Of a stretch of 64,000 nt of DNA, positions 34,139 through 42,954 are shown piece after piece. Under the pieces are notes generated by a model that searched no databases, was not told the DNA's origin, and saw nothing but the letters and a program-made list of their open reading frames with translations. The stretch is from Bradyrhizobium genosp. SA-3 (lineage in GTDB: Bacteria; Pseudomonadota; Alphaproteobacteria; Rhizobiales; Xanthobacteraceae). The stretch is taken from contig NZ_PSRT01000026.1 in assembly GCF_004212635.1 (NCBI RefSeq), positions 1 to 64,000 on the forward strand, read 5' to 3'. How positions within the stretch are numbered: position 1 is the stretch's first letter; each line of letters opens with the position of its first letter. The translations under genes were made by a program, and so were the position numbers.

Positions 34139-34777
34139 TCACGATTTGCGGTAGCGGATCAGCGAAAAATGCCCCATCGGCGGCATCGGACGGCGCTCGG
34201 CGAGCGTGACGCCGCCGTGCCTTGCGGCCCAGTTGGCGAGGCGGGCCCACGGGAATTCCGGGCGCCAGCCGAGGCGGCGGGCTACGGGTGCGAAGGCGAG
34301 CTCGAACAGTTTTCGCGGGCCCGTCTCGGCGCCGATGTGATTGACGAGGATCAGTTCGCCGCCGTGCTTGAGCACGCGCACGAACTCGTCGAGCGTGCCT
34401 TCGGGATCGGGCACGGCGGTGATGACATATTGCGCGACCACCGCATCGAAGAAGTTTTCGGGGAAGGCGAGATTCTTCGCGTCCATCACCGAGAGCACTT
34501 CGACATTGGAGAGCCGCAGCGCGCGCACGCGCGCCTGTGCCTTGCGCAGCATCGGCTCGGAGATGTCGACACCGCAGATTTTCGTGGTGCGCGCATAGTC
34601 CGAGAGCGATAGCCCCGTGCCGACGCCGACGTCGAGGATGCGGCCGCCGATGCGGTCGGCCTCCGCGATGGTCGACTGCCGTCCGGCGTCGAACACCTTG
34701 CCGAACACGAGATCATAGACCGGCGCCCAGCGGCCATAGGCCTTCTCGACCCCGGCCCGCGAGATGTCTGCTGCCAT
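34139..34777 (-). CDS. pmtA: phosphatidylethanolamine N-methyltransferase-like SAM methyltransferase
   Basis: 212 residues. Opening VEKAYGRWAPVYDLVFGKVF is characteristic of the Rhodobacter/Bradyrhizobium-type PmtA. Motif I is ILDVGVGTGLSL, the Asp that holds ribose is in ICGVDISEPML, motif IV is FFDAVVAQYVIT, and LKHGGELILVNHIG is the post-core strand. It would methylate phosphatidylethanolamine on the way to phosphatidylcholine, an abundant rhizobial membrane lipid, acting at the inner face of the cytoplasmic membrane. Length matches the family. The symbol rests on sequence resemblance; a related small-molecule methyltransferase is the main alternative. Confidence 0.8.
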   Translation of the reverse strand: MAADISRAGVEKAYGRWAPVYDLVFGKVFDAGRQSTIAEADRIGGRILDVGVGTGLSLSDYARTTKICGVDISEPMLRKAQARVRALRLSNVEVLSVMDAKNLAFPENFFDAVVAQYVITAVPDPEGTLDEFVRVLKHGGELILVNHIGAETGPRKLFELAFAPVARRLGWRPEFPWARLANWAARHGGVTLAERRPMPPMGHFSLIRYRKS

Positions 34778-34852
34778 GCCCCCTGCCCTTGCGCGCTTCT
34801 AATGTGTGATGCGTGTTGGTGGATTCAAAAGTCGCCCCGCGCGCGGTCTGAG

Positions 34853-34904
34853 CCTCTCCCGCTCTTGTCGGCCGAAGCCTTGGCGAAGGCGGATGCGGGA
34901 GAGG
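34853..34904. repeat. short inverted repeat between pmtA and mnmA
   Basis: CCTCTCCCGC (34853-34862) pairs with GCGGGAGAGG (34895-34904) around 32 bases, with further partial pairing (GCCGAAGCCTTGGCGAAGGC) inside. It lies after the stop of mnmA on the reverse strand and might serve as a terminator, but there is no T-run. Confidence 0.55.
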
Positions 34905-34950
34905 GGGCGCACTTCCGGTGCCGCGGCAGTGCGATTCAATTTCGTCATGA

Positions 34951-36132
34951 TTAGCCGCGCACGGCTTCCGCGAGCGGCCGCAATGAGGCCGTACCGACCT
35001 TCGCCGCGGCGCTCTGGATGAAGCCGCCGCCGAGCACGCGCGCCTGCCCGCCAGGCGCGTCGTAGAACACGCAGGCCTGGCCGGGCGAGACGCCTTCCTC
35101 GCCGGCGACGAGCTCGATCTCGTAATGACCATTGCCGCCGCGCAGCCACGCGGGCTGAGGGCTGCGGGTCGAGCGCACGCGCACGAACATCTCGAGACCG
35201 CCGCCGATGGCGCGGTCGATGTCGCCGTCACCGATCCAGTTGACGTCGCGCAGCACGATGCGGTGCATCTTCAGGGCATCGCGCGGACCGACCACGACGC
35301 GGCGATTGGCGGCTTCAAGGCGCACCACGAACAGCGGCGCCGTCGCCGCAATGCCGAGGCCGCGGCGCTGGCCGACGGTGAAATTGGCGATGCCGTTGTG
35401 CTGGCCGAGCACGCGTCCGTCGAGATCGACGATGTCGCCGGGGTCCATCGCGTTCGGCCGCAGACGGGTGATGACGTCGGTGTAGCGCCCCGTCGGCACG
35501 AAGCAGATGTCCTGGCTGTCGTGCTTGTCGGCGACCGCGAGCCCGAAGCGGCGCGCGAGCTCGCGCGTCTGCGGCTTGGTCATGTCGCCCAAGGGAAAGC
35601 GCAGGAAGTCGAGCTGCTCGCGCGTGGTCGCGAACAGGAAATAGCTCTGGTCGCGGTCGGCGTCGGCTGCGCACACCAGCGCGCGCGAGCCGTCATTCAG
35701 GCGGCGCGAGGCGACGTAATGGCCGGTGGCGAGCGCGGTGGCGCCGAGCTCGCGCGCGGTCTTCAGGAGATCGCGGAACTTGACCGAACGGTTGCACTCG
35801 ATGCACGGCACCGGCGTCTCGCCGAGCGCGTAAGAGTCGGCAAAGTTGTCGATGACGGACTCGCGGAAGCGGTCCTCGTAGTCGAGCACGTAATGGGGAA
35901 TGCCGAGCTTGGCCGCGACGTCGCGGGCGTCGTGGATGTCCTGGCCGGCACAGCAGGCGCCCTTGCGATGGGTCGCCGCACCATGGTCGTAGAGCTGGAG
36001 CGTGATGCCGATGACGTCGTAGCCCTCAGCCTTGAGCAGCGCAGCCGTCGTCGAGGAATCGACGCCGCCCGACATGGCAACGACGACCCTGGTGTCCTCA
36101 GGACGGCCTTCGAGATCCAGACTGTTGAGCAT
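34951..36132 (-). CDS. mnmA: tRNA 2-thiouridylase MnmA
   Basis: 393 residues from ATG 36132 ([20 protein letters not shown]). The PP-loop [16 protein letters not shown] binds ATP. The catalytic Cys pair lies in [13 protein letters not shown] and in [11 protein letters not shown], and GHYV and [12 protein letters not shown] are further family blocks. It puts sulphur at position 2 of the wobble uridine in tRNA-Lys, Glu and Gln in the cytoplasm, taking it from a sulphur relay. A longer frame reaching 36300 adds residues that look non-coding. Length is usual (about 370-400). It is divergent from fliK, and pmtA lies downstream on the same strand. Confidence 0.95.
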   Translation of the reverse strand: MLNSLDLEGRPEDTRVVVAMSGGVDSSTTAALLKAEGYDVIGITLQLYDHGAATHRKGACCAGQDIHDARDVAAKLGIPHYVLDYEDRFRESVIDNFADSYALGETPVPCIECNRSVKFRDLLKTARELGATALATGHYVASRRLNDGSRALVCAADADRDQSYFLFATTREQLDFLRFPLGDMTKPQTRELARRFGLAVADKHDSQDICFVPTGRYTDVITRLRPNAMDPGDIVDLDGRVLGQHNGIANFTVGQRRGLGIAATAPLFVVRLEAANRRVVVGPRDALKMHRIVLRDVNWIGDGDIDRAIGGGLEMFVRVRSTRSPQPAWLRGGNGHYEIELVAGEEGVSPGQACVFYDAPGGQARVLGGGFIQSAAAKVGTASLRPLAEAVRG

Positions 36133-36483
36133 GGGCCTTAAAGCGTTGTGACGGCGGCGTGGCGTGATCCGCGTTTCCTGTGCTTCCGGCGGGATATCGG
36201 GCGATCCCCGGGAACCCTGGTTCCCCCGGGGGGCACGACTGCCCGGTCGAAAGCGGCTGAGAGTAACCTCTTTAATATAGGCGGCATTCCGGTGAAGCAA
36301 TCACGCGGGCGGCCAGCTTAGGGCAATTCTTGCCGGGGAGGCAGAAATGATGGGGTCGCAGCAGGCCTCGCGGCGGTCGCCCGATTTCGCAAGGCTTTGA
36401 TTTTGCTGTTAAAATAGACAGGAAAGGACGCTGGCCCGCTCCTTGCTACCCTCCATGCCGAAGATGTTTCCAAGGGGTCGCCT
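36133..36483. other. divergent intergenic region mnmA/fliK
   Basis: About 350 bases. The right part holds a near-perfect sigma-54 promoter (36432-36447). Towards mnmA there is an imperfect GC palindrome (CCCCGGGAACC at about 36206 and GGTTCCCCCGGGG) of unknown meaning. No additional gene is visible. Confidence 0.6.
36432..36447 (+). promoter_or_regulatory. sigma-54 promoter of fliK-flgD
   Basis: TGGCCCGCTCCTTGCT matches the -24/-12 consensus TGGCAC-N5-TTGC(A/T) at all but one position. The predicted start of transcription would be about 12 bases downstream (about 36459), 25 bases before the GTG of fliK. FlbD, the enhancer-binding activator of sigma-54 flagellar genes, is encoded in the same cluster. 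Confidence 0.75.
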
Positions 36484-38109
36484 GTGGTCGGTCGGACGTC
36501 AGATGTCGTGGCAAGCGTGCAAGTCCAGAGCGCGCAGCAAAAGCCTGCCCGGTCGCAAGCGGCGAAGGATAATTCCGCGGCCGACTCCTTCGGCTCGCTG
36601 GTCGACAGCAATACCCAGGCGATCAGCAACAACGCAGCCTCGCAGGCGCAGGACACCGCGCCGCGCCGGAGCGATGCTTCGTCTTCGTCGTCCTCCTCGG
36701 ACAGAGCTGCGCGCGACACGTCGTCCACGGATCAGTCCTCGCAGAGCAAGGCGAGCGACGACACCGACGCGTCCGCGCCCGCCAAGAACGATGAGACGAG
36801 CGACACGACGACCGATCCGGCCAAGGACGCCGGCAAGACCAAGGACAAGGTCGAGGCCTCCGACGCCAAATCGGCGGACAAATCCGACGACACCAAGGCT
36901 GACAAGACCGACGGCACCGACACCGTTGCCGCCGATGCGGCTGCCGCCGCGCCGGCCGATGCGGCGCAAGTCGCCGCGCCCGATCCGAATGCGATCGTCA
37001 TTGCCGCGCCGGTCGTGCCGGTCGATCCGAATGCGGCTGCGAACCAGGCCACCGGCACCGCCTCCCCGCTGACGATCGCCGCCGCCGGCCTCGCCGCCAG
37101 CGCCTCCACCGCGGCGCAGATCCAGGGCGCCAAGAGCGACACTGCCACCGCGGGCGACAAGAGCGCCAAGACGGCGAGCGCCGAGGTCGATGCGGACACC
37201 ACGACCACGCTCGGCGAGGCCGCGACCGGCACGGGCGAGGCCACCGCGACCGCTGCGAAAGCCAATGGCGGCCTGATCGCCGCCGTGGACCAGGGCACGC
37301 CGAAGACCTCGTTCAAGGCCGCGGCCACGGCGCAGGCCCAGACCGACATCTCCAATATCGGCCAGGACGCCGGCAAGGCGAACGCCGCCACGCCGCAAGC
37401 AGCGGGCGCAGCGACCCTCACCGCCGCCACGCATCCGCAGGCCGCCAAGCCACAAGGCGATGGCGGAACGACCGATGCGAAGGCGGCCGGCACCGAGCGC
37501 ACCGCTGATGCGGCACCTGGCGCGTCCGCCACGCACGCTCATGCGGGGCCGCAGTCAACTGTCGCCCCGACGGAAACCAGCGCACAAGCCGCCTCCGCCG
37601 TGCAGGCGCCGCTGACCAATACCACCTCGACTGCTGCCGCATCGACGGCGACGCTCACCGCGACCGCGGCAACCCATACGGCGGTGCCGATCAGCGGCAT
37701 CCCGATCGAGATCGCGGCCGCCGTGCGCGCCGGCAAGTCCCGCTTCGACATCAGCCTCGATCCGGTCGAGCTCGGCCGGATCGACGTCCGCATCAATGTC
37801 GACCGCAACGGCCAGGTCACCTCGCATCTCACCGTGGAGAAGCCGGAAACGCTGCAAATGCTGCGTCAGGACGCGCCGCAATTGCAGCGCGCGCTCGACG
37901 ATGCCGGCTTCAAGACCGGCAGCAACGGGTTGTCCTTCAGCCTGCGCGACCAGAATTCATCGGGCCAGAACTCCGGCCAGAACAACGACAATGGCGGCAA
38001 TGCCCGCCGGCTGATCATCAGCGAGGACGAAACCGTTGCAGCAGCGCCCGTCGGGCGCGGCTACGGCCGCATGTATGGGCCGAGCAGCGGCGTCGATATC
38101 AGAGTGTAA
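36484..38109 (+). CDS. fliK: flagellar hook-length control protein FliK
   Basis: 541 residues from GTG 36484, with AAGGGG about 7 bases upstream. The first 390 residues are low complexity, rich in Ala, Thr, Asp and Ser, as expected for the extended ruler part. The C-terminal FliK domain is clear: GIPIEIAAAVRAGKSRFDIS, then LDPVELGRIDVRINVDRNGQ, then LRQDAPQLQRALDDAGFKTG. FliK measures the hook as it is secreted and switches the export specificity of the type III apparatus from rod/hook to filament. It is first in an operon with flgD (12 bp gap) behind the sigma-54 promoter. Such low-complexity parts vary a lot between species. Confidence 0.93.
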   Translation: MVGRTSDVVASVQVQSAQQKPARSQAAKDNSAADSFGSLVDSNTQAISNNAASQAQDTAPRRSDASSSSSSSDRAARDTSSTDQSSQSKASDDTDASAPAKNDETSDTTTDPAKDAGKTKDKVEASDAKSADKSDDTKADKTDGTDTVAADAAAAAPADAAQVAAPDPNAIVIAAPVVPVDPNAAANQATGTASPLTIAAAGLAASASTAAQIQGAKSDTATAGDKSAKTASAEVDADTTTTLGEAATGTGEATATAAKANGGLIAAVDQGTPKTSFKAAATAQAQTDISNIGQDAGKANAATPQAAGAATLTAATHPQAAKPQGDGGTTDAKAAGTERTADAAPGASATHAHAGPQSTVAPTETSAQAASAVQAPLTNTTSTAAASTATLTATAATHTAVPISGIPIEIAAAVRAGKSRFDISLDPVELGRIDVRINVDRNGQVTSHLTVEKPETLQMLRQDAPQLQRALDDAGFKTGSNGLSFSLRDQNSSGQNSGQNNDNGGNARRLIISEDETVAAAPVGRGYGRMYGPSSGVDIRV

Positions 38110-38121
38110 GGAGTATTCGAC

Positions 38122-38829
38122 ATGGCCACCGCGAATGCCGCCACCGCACCTTCCGTCGTCTCCGGGACGACCGACATCCCGAAATCCTCCTCGTCGAACT
38201 CGCTGAGCTCGACCACGGGATCGACGCTCGCCGGCAACTTCCAGACCTTCCTGACGCTGCTGACGACGCAGCTGCAGAACCAGAACCCGCTGGATCCGCT
38301 CGACACTAACCAGTTCACCCAGCAGCTGGTGCAGTTCGCCGGCGTCGAGCAGCAGCTCAAGACCAACGATTCGCTGTCCCAGCTCGTCACCCTCCAGCAG
38401 ACCACGCAGGCGACCCAGGCGCTGGGCTTCGTCGGCAAGACCGCTCTGGTCGACGGCTCGACCGCGACCATGACGAAATCGTCGGCGACCTGGCACCTCA
38501 ACGTGCCAACCGACTCGACCGTGGACATCACTGTCGCCAATGCCAGCGGCCAGACCGTGTTCACCGGCAAATATACCGCCGCCGCCGGCACCGACATCCC
38601 CTTCACCTGGAACGGCATGGGCAATGACGGCACGCAATGGCCCGACGGCAAGTACACGATCTCGGCCACGGGCAAGGACGTGGCGAATAACACTGTCGGC
38701 ATCGCCGCGCAGGTGCAGGGCACGGTGTCGTCGGTCGACCTGACCCAGTCGCCGCCGCTGCTCACCATCGACGGCGCCAGCTACACACTGAGCCAGGTCA
38801 AGAGCATCATCGCCACCGGCAGCAATTGA
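38122..38829 (+). CDS. flgD: flagellar hook assembly (capping) protein FlgD
   Basis: 235 residues. The N-terminal export and capping region contains LAGNFQTFLTLLTTQLQNQN and PLDPLDTNQFTQQLVQFAGV, the invariant signature of FlgD (F-x-x-L-L-x-x-Q-L-Q-N-Q-x-P). The C-terminal half (WHLNVPTDSTVDITVANASG, FTWNGMGNDGTQWPDGKYTI) is the tandem FlgD Ig-like/tudor-like fold. FlgD caps the growing hook in the periplasm and outside the cell and is discarded at completion. It follows fliK by 12 bp with a GGAG site (TAAGGAG) before the ATG. Confidence 0.96.
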   Translation: MATANAATAPSVVSGTTDIPKSSSSNSLSSTTGSTLAGNFQTFLTLLTTQLQNQNPLDPLDTNQFTQQLVQFAGVEQQLKTNDSLSQLVTLQQTTQATQALGFVGKTALVDGSTATMTKSSATWHLNVPTDSTVDITVANASGQTVFTGKYTAAAGTDIPFTWNGMGNDGTQWPDGKYTISATGKDVANNTVGIAAQVQGTVSSVDLTQSPPLLTIDGASYTLSQVKSIIATGSN

Positions 38830-38850
38830 GGGCTGGCGCTGCAAATTGAG

Positions 38851-38896
38851 TGTCGTCCCGGCCTAGTGCGCAATTGCGCACTAGGCCGGGACGACA
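38851..38896. repeat. perfect 46-base palindrome
   Basis: TGTCGTCCCGGCCTAGTGCG and its exact reverse complement meet at CAATTG, giving two perfect 23-base arms without a loop, starting 21 bases after the flgD stop. It belongs to the GTCGTCCCGGC class of Bradyrhizobium intergenic repeats, a relative of which is at 44826-44895. It may act as a transcription terminator or mRNA-end stabiliser. Confidence 0.85.
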
Positions 38897-39117
38897 ATTG
38901 AGGGGCTTTGCGGTGTCACCGCAGGCCTCGTTCGTTAGTAAAGTATTTACGAAGTCCCCTCGACCGGCCTGGACGCGCCCGTCCCGCCGGCCGAGACGAG
39001 CGCGTTCCAGCCAGTTTCAACGAGAATTGTATTGAAGCCTTAGGCTTAGCGGATTTTTAAGCCGCGGGGCGTAGGGTTACGGCGTGAGTTCAGTGGTTGA
39101 GAGTTTGTGAGTACGCC

Positions 39118-39393
39118 ATGACAGAACCCCATCGCCCGAGGGTAAAATACGTCATCGGGCCGGACGGCAGTCCGTTGACGATCGCGGATCTGCCTGCACC
39201 CGGCACCAAACGCTGGGTCATCCGCCGCAAGGCCGAAGTCGTCGCCGCTGTGCGTGGCGGACTTCTCTCCCTTGAGGAAGCCTGCAGCCGTTATACCCTG
39301 ACGGTCGACGAATTCCTCTCCTGGCAGTTTTCCATCGACCAGCACGGTCTGGCGGGTCTTCGCACCACCCGCATCCAGCAATATCGCCAGTAA
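39118..39393 (+). CDS. sciP: CtrA inhibitor SciP (DUF1153)
   Basis: 91 residues, the usual size of the family: MTEPHRPRVKYVIGPDGSPL then TIADLPAPGTKRWVIRRKAE, and VRGGLLSLEEACSRYTLTVD with the helix-turn-helix-like motif, ending FSIDQHGLAGLRTTRIQQY. In Caulobacter SciP binds CtrA and blocks its recruitment of RNA polymerase, so that CtrA-dependent flagellar and cell-cycle genes are shut off in G1. Its position between flgD and fliF matches the conserved alphaproteobacterial neighbourhood. The ATG at 39118 is chosen over the earlier in-frame starts because of the family N-terminus. An intrinsic terminator follows. Confidence 0.93.
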   Translation: MTEPHRPRVKYVIGPDGSPLTIADLPAPGTKRWVIRRKAEVVAAVRGGLLSLEEACSRYTLTVDEFLSWQFSIDQHGLAGLRTTRIQQYRQ

Positions 39394-39424
39394 GCGATCC
39401 GGAAATCTGCAGCTTTTGACGAAA

Positions 39425-39453
39425 ATCGGCCTCGCCCTGCGAGGCCGATTTTT
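39425..39453 (+). terminator. rho-independent terminator after sciP
   Basis: Stem ATCGGCCTCG (39425-39434) and CGAGGCCGAT (39440-39449), 5-base loop, then a TTTT run. It ends the sciP transcript 32 bases after the stop codon. Confidence 0.88.
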
Positions 39454-39479
39454 CATGGTGTTAACTTTTGTCCGACCTC

Positions 39480-39495
39480 TTAATCTTCGTTAACC
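39480..39495 (+). promoter_or_regulatory. possible CtrA-binding site upstream of fliF
   Basis: TTAATCTTCGTTAACC resembles the CtrA box TTAA-N7-TTAA(C) but with a 6-base spacer. A further TTAAC at 39461-39465 lies close by. It is 80 bases before the fliF start. In Caulobacter fliF is a CtrA-controlled class II promoter. The non-standard spacer keeps the confidence moderate. Confidence 0.45.
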
Positions 39496-39574
39496 ATATC
39501 GAAACCATCACCTAGGCAATAATTGCCCACTCGGCCTTTCCAGTGAAAGCGGCCGAATCTGTTGGGGCGGTTGC

Positions 39575-41188
39575 TTGCAAGGTCTGGTCGACTTCCTGAA
39601 AGGTATCGGGGCCGCCCGATTCGGGGCGATGATCGCGGTCACCGCCGCGCTCATCGGCTTCTTTGCGTTTGTCATCATGCGCGTCACCACGCCGCAGATG
39701 ACGACGCTGTTCACCGACCTCAGCGTCGAGGATTCCTCGGGCATCATCAAGGACCTGGAGCGCCAGGGCATCCAGTTCGAGATCCGCAACGAGGGCTCCA
39801 TCATCATGGTGCCCAAGGACAAGGTCACCCGCCTGCGGATGAAGCTTGCCGAGGGCGGCCTGCCCAAGGGCGGCGGCGTCGGCTACGAGGTGTTCGACAA
39901 GTCGGACGCGCTCGGCACCACCTCCTTCGTCCAGAACATCAATCACCTGCGCGCGCTCGAAGGCGAGCTCGCCCGCACCATCCGCGCCATCGACCGCATC
40001 CAGGCCGCCCGCGTCCATCTGGTGCTGCCCGAGCGCCCGCTGTTCGCGCGCGAGGCGCCGGAGCCGTCGGCCTCGATCGTGGTCCGCGTCCGCGGCTCGC
40101 TGGAAGCCCAGCAGATCCGCGCCGTCCGCCATCTCGTCGCCTCCGCCGTCAATGGGCTGAAGCCGCAGCGGGTCTCGATCGTCGACGAAGCCGGCCAGCT
40201 GCTGGCCGACGGCGCCGCGACCGATCCGGAGCAGGCGGTCGGCGACGAGCGCCGCATCGCCTTCGAGAAGCGGATGCGCAAGCAGGTCGAGGACATCGTC
40301 TCCTCCGTGGTCGGCTCCGGCCGCGCCCGCGTGCAGCTCTCCGCCGATTTCGACTTCAACAAGGTCACCCAGACCTCGGACAAGTTCGATCCCGAAGGCC
40401 GCGTGCTGCGCTCGAGCCAGACCCGCGAAGAGCAGAGCATGACCGCCGACAACAACGGCCAGGTCACCGTCAACAACGAGCTGCCCGGCAACCAGCAGAA
40501 CAACGGCGTCGCGGCCAAGGACCAGAGCAAGAAGACCGAAGAGACCAACAATTACGAGATCTCCCGCACCACCAAGACCGAAGTGACCGAGGCCGGCCGG
40601 GTCAACCGCATCTCGGTCGCCGTGCTGGTCGACGGCATCTATTCCAAGAACGACAAGGGCGAGCTGGCCTATCAGGACCGCACCAAGGAGCAGCTCGACC
40701 GCATCGCCGCGCTGGTGCGCTCGGCGATCGGCTTCGACCAGAAGCGCGGCGACCAGGTCGAGGTCGTCAATCTGCGCTTTGCCGATGCGCCCTCCACCGC
40801 CCCGATCGGCGAGTCTAGCGGCTTCCTCGGCATGCTCCAGTTCACCAAGGACGACGTCATGTACTTCGTCGAGCTCGGCGTGATGATGCTGCTCGGCCTG
40901 GTCGTGCTGTTCCTGGTGATCCGCCCGCTGGTCAAGCGCATTCTCGCCTCCGACGAAGTCGCCGCCGCCATCTCCGGCGTGCTGACGGGCCCCTCCGCTT
41001 CGGAAGAGGCCGCACCCGCCACCGGCCAGCCGCTGCTGCCGGGCGGCGCCGCCAGCGCCATCGACGTCGCCACCATCCAGGGCCAGGTCCACGCCCAGTC
41101 CGTTCATCGCGTCGGCGAGCTCGCCGAGCGCAACCCCAACGAAACCGTCGCCATCATCCGCCAGTGGCTGACCGAACCCGCGAAATAA
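39575..41188 (+). CDS. fliF: flagellar MS-ring protein FliF
   Basis: 537 residues from TTG 39575 (read as Met; then QGLVDFLKGIGAARFGAM). Two transmembrane helices, near residue 20 (MIAVTAALIGFFAFVIM) and near 430 (YFVELGVMMLLGLVVLFLVI), bracket the periplasmic YscJ/FliF ring-building domains (LFTDLSVEDSSGIIKDLERQ and PERPLFAREAPEPSASIVV). The C-terminal tail EVAAAI to TVAIIRQWLTEPAK binds FliG. FliF forms the inner-membrane MS ring on which rotor, switch and export gate assemble. There is no ATG in frame near the start. It opens the fliF-fliG-fliH-fliN-flbD operon. Confidence 0.96.
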   Translation: MQGLVDFLKGIGAARFGAMIAVTAALIGFFAFVIMRVTTPQMTTLFTDLSVEDSSGIIKDLERQGIQFEIRNEGSIIMVPKDKVTRLRMKLAEGGLPKGGGVGYEVFDKSDALGTTSFVQNINHLRALEGELARTIRAIDRIQAARVHLVLPERPLFAREAPEPSASIVVRVRGSLEAQQIRAVRHLVASAVNGLKPQRVSIVDEAGQLLADGAATDPEQAVGDERRIAFEKRMRKQVEDIVSSVVGSGRARVQLSADFDFNKVTQTSDKFDPEGRVLRSSQTREEQSMTADNNGQVTVNNELPGNQQNNGVAAKDQSKKTEETNNYEISRTTKTEVTEAGRVNRISVAVLVDGIYSKNDKGELAYQDRTKEQLDRIAALVRSAIGFDQKRGDQVEVVNLRFADAPSTAPIGESSGFLGMLQFTKDDVMYFVELGVMMLLGLVVLFLVIRPLVKRILASDEVAAAISGVLTGPSASEEAAPATGQPLLPGGAASAIDVATIQGQVHAQSVHRVGELAERNPNETVAIIRQWLTEPAK

Positions 41189-41233
41189 CGCAAGCCAAGT
41201 AACTTTGCCAAGTGAATCAAGAAGTGATCTGAC

Positions 41234-42328
41234 ATGGCCGCCAATCTGCAAAATGCCAACTCCAACGACATCACCAGCGTGATCTCCACGCTCGGTCAGC
41301 GCGCCGGCAACCGCGCGGGCGGCGCCAAGACCGCAGCGCTGGGCGGGCCGAAGCGTGCCGCGATCCTGATGCTGGCGCTGGGCGAGCAATATGGCGGCAA
41401 GATCTGGTCGCTGCTCGACGACGACGAGGTGCGCCAGCTCTCGCTGGAGATGTCGACGCTCGGCACCGTCGAGGTCGACACCGTCGAGGACATGCTGCTC
41501 GAATTCGTCTCGCGCATGTCGGCCTCGGGCGCGCTGATGGGCAATTTCGACGCCACCGAGCGGCTGCTCCAGCAATACCTGCCGCCGGAGCGTGTCAACG
41601 GCATCATGGACGAGATCCGCGGCCCCGCCGGCCGCAACATGTGGGAGAAGCTCTCCAACGTGCAGGAAGAGGTGCTCGCGAACTATCTCAAGAACGAATA
41701 TCCGCAGACCATCGCGGTGGTGCTGTCGAAGCTGAAGCCGGAGCACGCCGCCCGCGTGCTCGGCATCTTCCCGGAGGAGCTCGCGCTCGACGTCGTCAAC
41801 CGCATGCTGAAGATGGAAGCCGTGCAGAAGGAGGTGATCGAGAGCGTGGAAAAGACGCTGCGCACCGAGTTCATGTCCAACCTGTCGCAGACCCGCCGTC
41901 GCGACGCTCACGAGGTGATGGCGGAAATCTTCAACAATTTCGACCGCCAGACCGAGACCCGCTTCATCACCTCGCTGGAAGAGGAGAACCGGGAATCGGC
42001 CGAGCGCATCAAGGCGCTGATGTTCACCTTCGACGATCTCGTCAAGCTGGATTCCGGCTCGGCCCAGACCCTGATGCGCAACGTCGACAAGGACAAGCTC
42101 GGTGTCGCGCTCAAGAGCGCCAACGAGGACGTCCGCAGCTTCTTCTTCGGCAACATGTCCTCGCGCGCGGCCAAAATGCTGCAGGACGACATGGCGGCGA
42201 TGGGGCCGGTGCGCCTGCGCGACGTCGACGAGGCCCAGGCGCTGCTCGTCAACCTCGCCAAGGACCTCGCCGCCAAGGGCGAAATCATGCTGACCAAGAA
42301 CCGCGCCGACGACGAGCTGGTGTACTGA
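41234..42328 (+). CDS. fliG: flagellar motor switch protein FliG
   Basis: 364 residues. The N-terminal domain ([20 protein letters not shown]) binds FliF, the middle domain carries the EHPQ-like motif region ([20 protein letters not shown]), and the C-terminal torque helix region reads [20 protein letters not shown] with the charged residues that meet the stator, then [20 protein letters not shown]. FliG forms the outermost cytoplasmic part of the rotor and converts ion flow into rotation and switching. The usual length is 330-370 residues. Its stop overlaps the start of fliH (TGATG), indicating coupled translation. Confidence 0.96.
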   Translation: MAANLQNANSNDITSVISTLGQRAGNRAGGAKTAALGGPKRAAILMLALGEQYGGKIWSLLDDDEVRQLSLEMSTLGTVEVDTVEDMLLEFVSRMSASGALMGNFDATERLLQQYLPPERVNGIMDEIRGPAGRNMWEKLSNVQEEVLANYLKNEYPQTIAVVLSKLKPEHAARVLGIFPEELALDVVNRMLKMEAVQKEVIESVEKTLRTEFMSNLSQTRRRDAHEVMAEIFNNFDRQTETRFITSLEEENRESAERIKALMFTFDDLVKLDSGSAQTLMRNVDKDKLGVALKSANEDVRSFFFGNMSSRAAKMLQDDMAAMGPVRLRDVDEAQALLVNLAKDLAAKGEIMLTKNRADDELVY

Positions 42329-42951
42329 TGGGCGCTCCGGCAAAATTCCTGTTCGATACCGACTTCGCGGCACCCGAGCGCTCGACGCGCGAGAAGGCCG
42401 CGACGGCGGCTGAGATCGCCCAGAAGGTCGCGGAAGCCGAGGCACGCGCCTATCAGGACGGCTTTGCCGCCGGCCAGCGCGAGGCCAAGGCCGAGAGCGA
42501 CCGCCGCGTCGCGCTCGCCATGGAGGAGATCAACATCGCGATCCGGGGCATCGCCTCCGGCATCGGCAACATCGAGTCCAAGATGGAGACCGAAGCGGTC
42601 GACGTCGCGGTCGCGGTGGCGCGCAAGCTGTGCGCCGATCTGGTCGCCGCCGAGCCGCTCGGCGAGATCGTCGCGCTGGTCAAGGACTGCTTCTCGCATC
42701 TGGTCGCGACGCCGCATCTCGTCGTCCGCATCAACGACGCGCTCTACGACGCTGCGCGCGACAAGATCGAGCGGCTCGCCAAACAGAGCGGCTTCGAAGG
42801 CCGGCTGGTGATCCTGGCCGAGCCGGAGATTGCCACCGGCGACTGCCGGATCGAATGGGCCGATGGCGGCGTCGTGCTGGAGCGCGGCGCCATCGCGGCC
42901 AAGATCGACGACATGGTCGGACGCTACATCGCGTCCCGCAGGGGGAATTAA
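42328..42951 (+). CDS. fliH: flagellar export regulator FliH (FlbE type)
   Basis: 207 residues from ATG 42328, which overlaps the fliG stop. Sequence [20 protein letters not shown], then a charged Ala-rich coiled coil (AAEIAQKVAEAEARAYQDGF, with AGQREAKAESD), then a FliH/YscL-like C-terminal domain (LIVVRINDALYDAARDKIE-like region, EPEIATGDCRIEWADGGVVL). FliH holds and inhibits the export ATPase FliI and docks it to FliN. The position between fliG and fliN matches the Caulobacter flbE/fliH order. The family is weakly conserved, so the symbol partly rests on context. Confidence 0.88.
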   Translation: MGAPAKFLFDTDFAAPERSTREKAATAAEIAQKVAEAEARAYQDGFAAGQREAKAESDRRVALAMEEINIAIRGIASGIGNIESKMETEAVDVAVAVARKLCADLVAAEPLGEIVALVKDCFSHLVATPHLVVRINDALYDAARDKIERLAKQSGFEGRLVILAEPEIATGDCRIEWADGGVVLERGAIAAKIDDMVGRYIASRRGN

Positions 42952-42954
42952 GCC

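Noticed and set aside
34853..34904. Inverted repeat as a rho-independent terminator of mnmA
   Set aside because: The stem is fair but the loop is long and there is no T-run, so I list it only as a repeat.
35125..36141. A 338-residue forward frame inside mnmA
   Set aside because: Antisense of a strongly conserved gene with no motif of its own.
36499..37542. A Gly/Arg-rich 347-residue reverse frame across fliK
   Set aside because: Low-complexity shadow of the Ala/Thr/Asp-rich FliK ruler region.
39512..42445. A 977-residue open frame on the reverse strand
   Set aside because: It is the antisense shadow of fliF and fliG, created by high GC; the composition (runs of His, Asp, Arg) is typical of such shadows.
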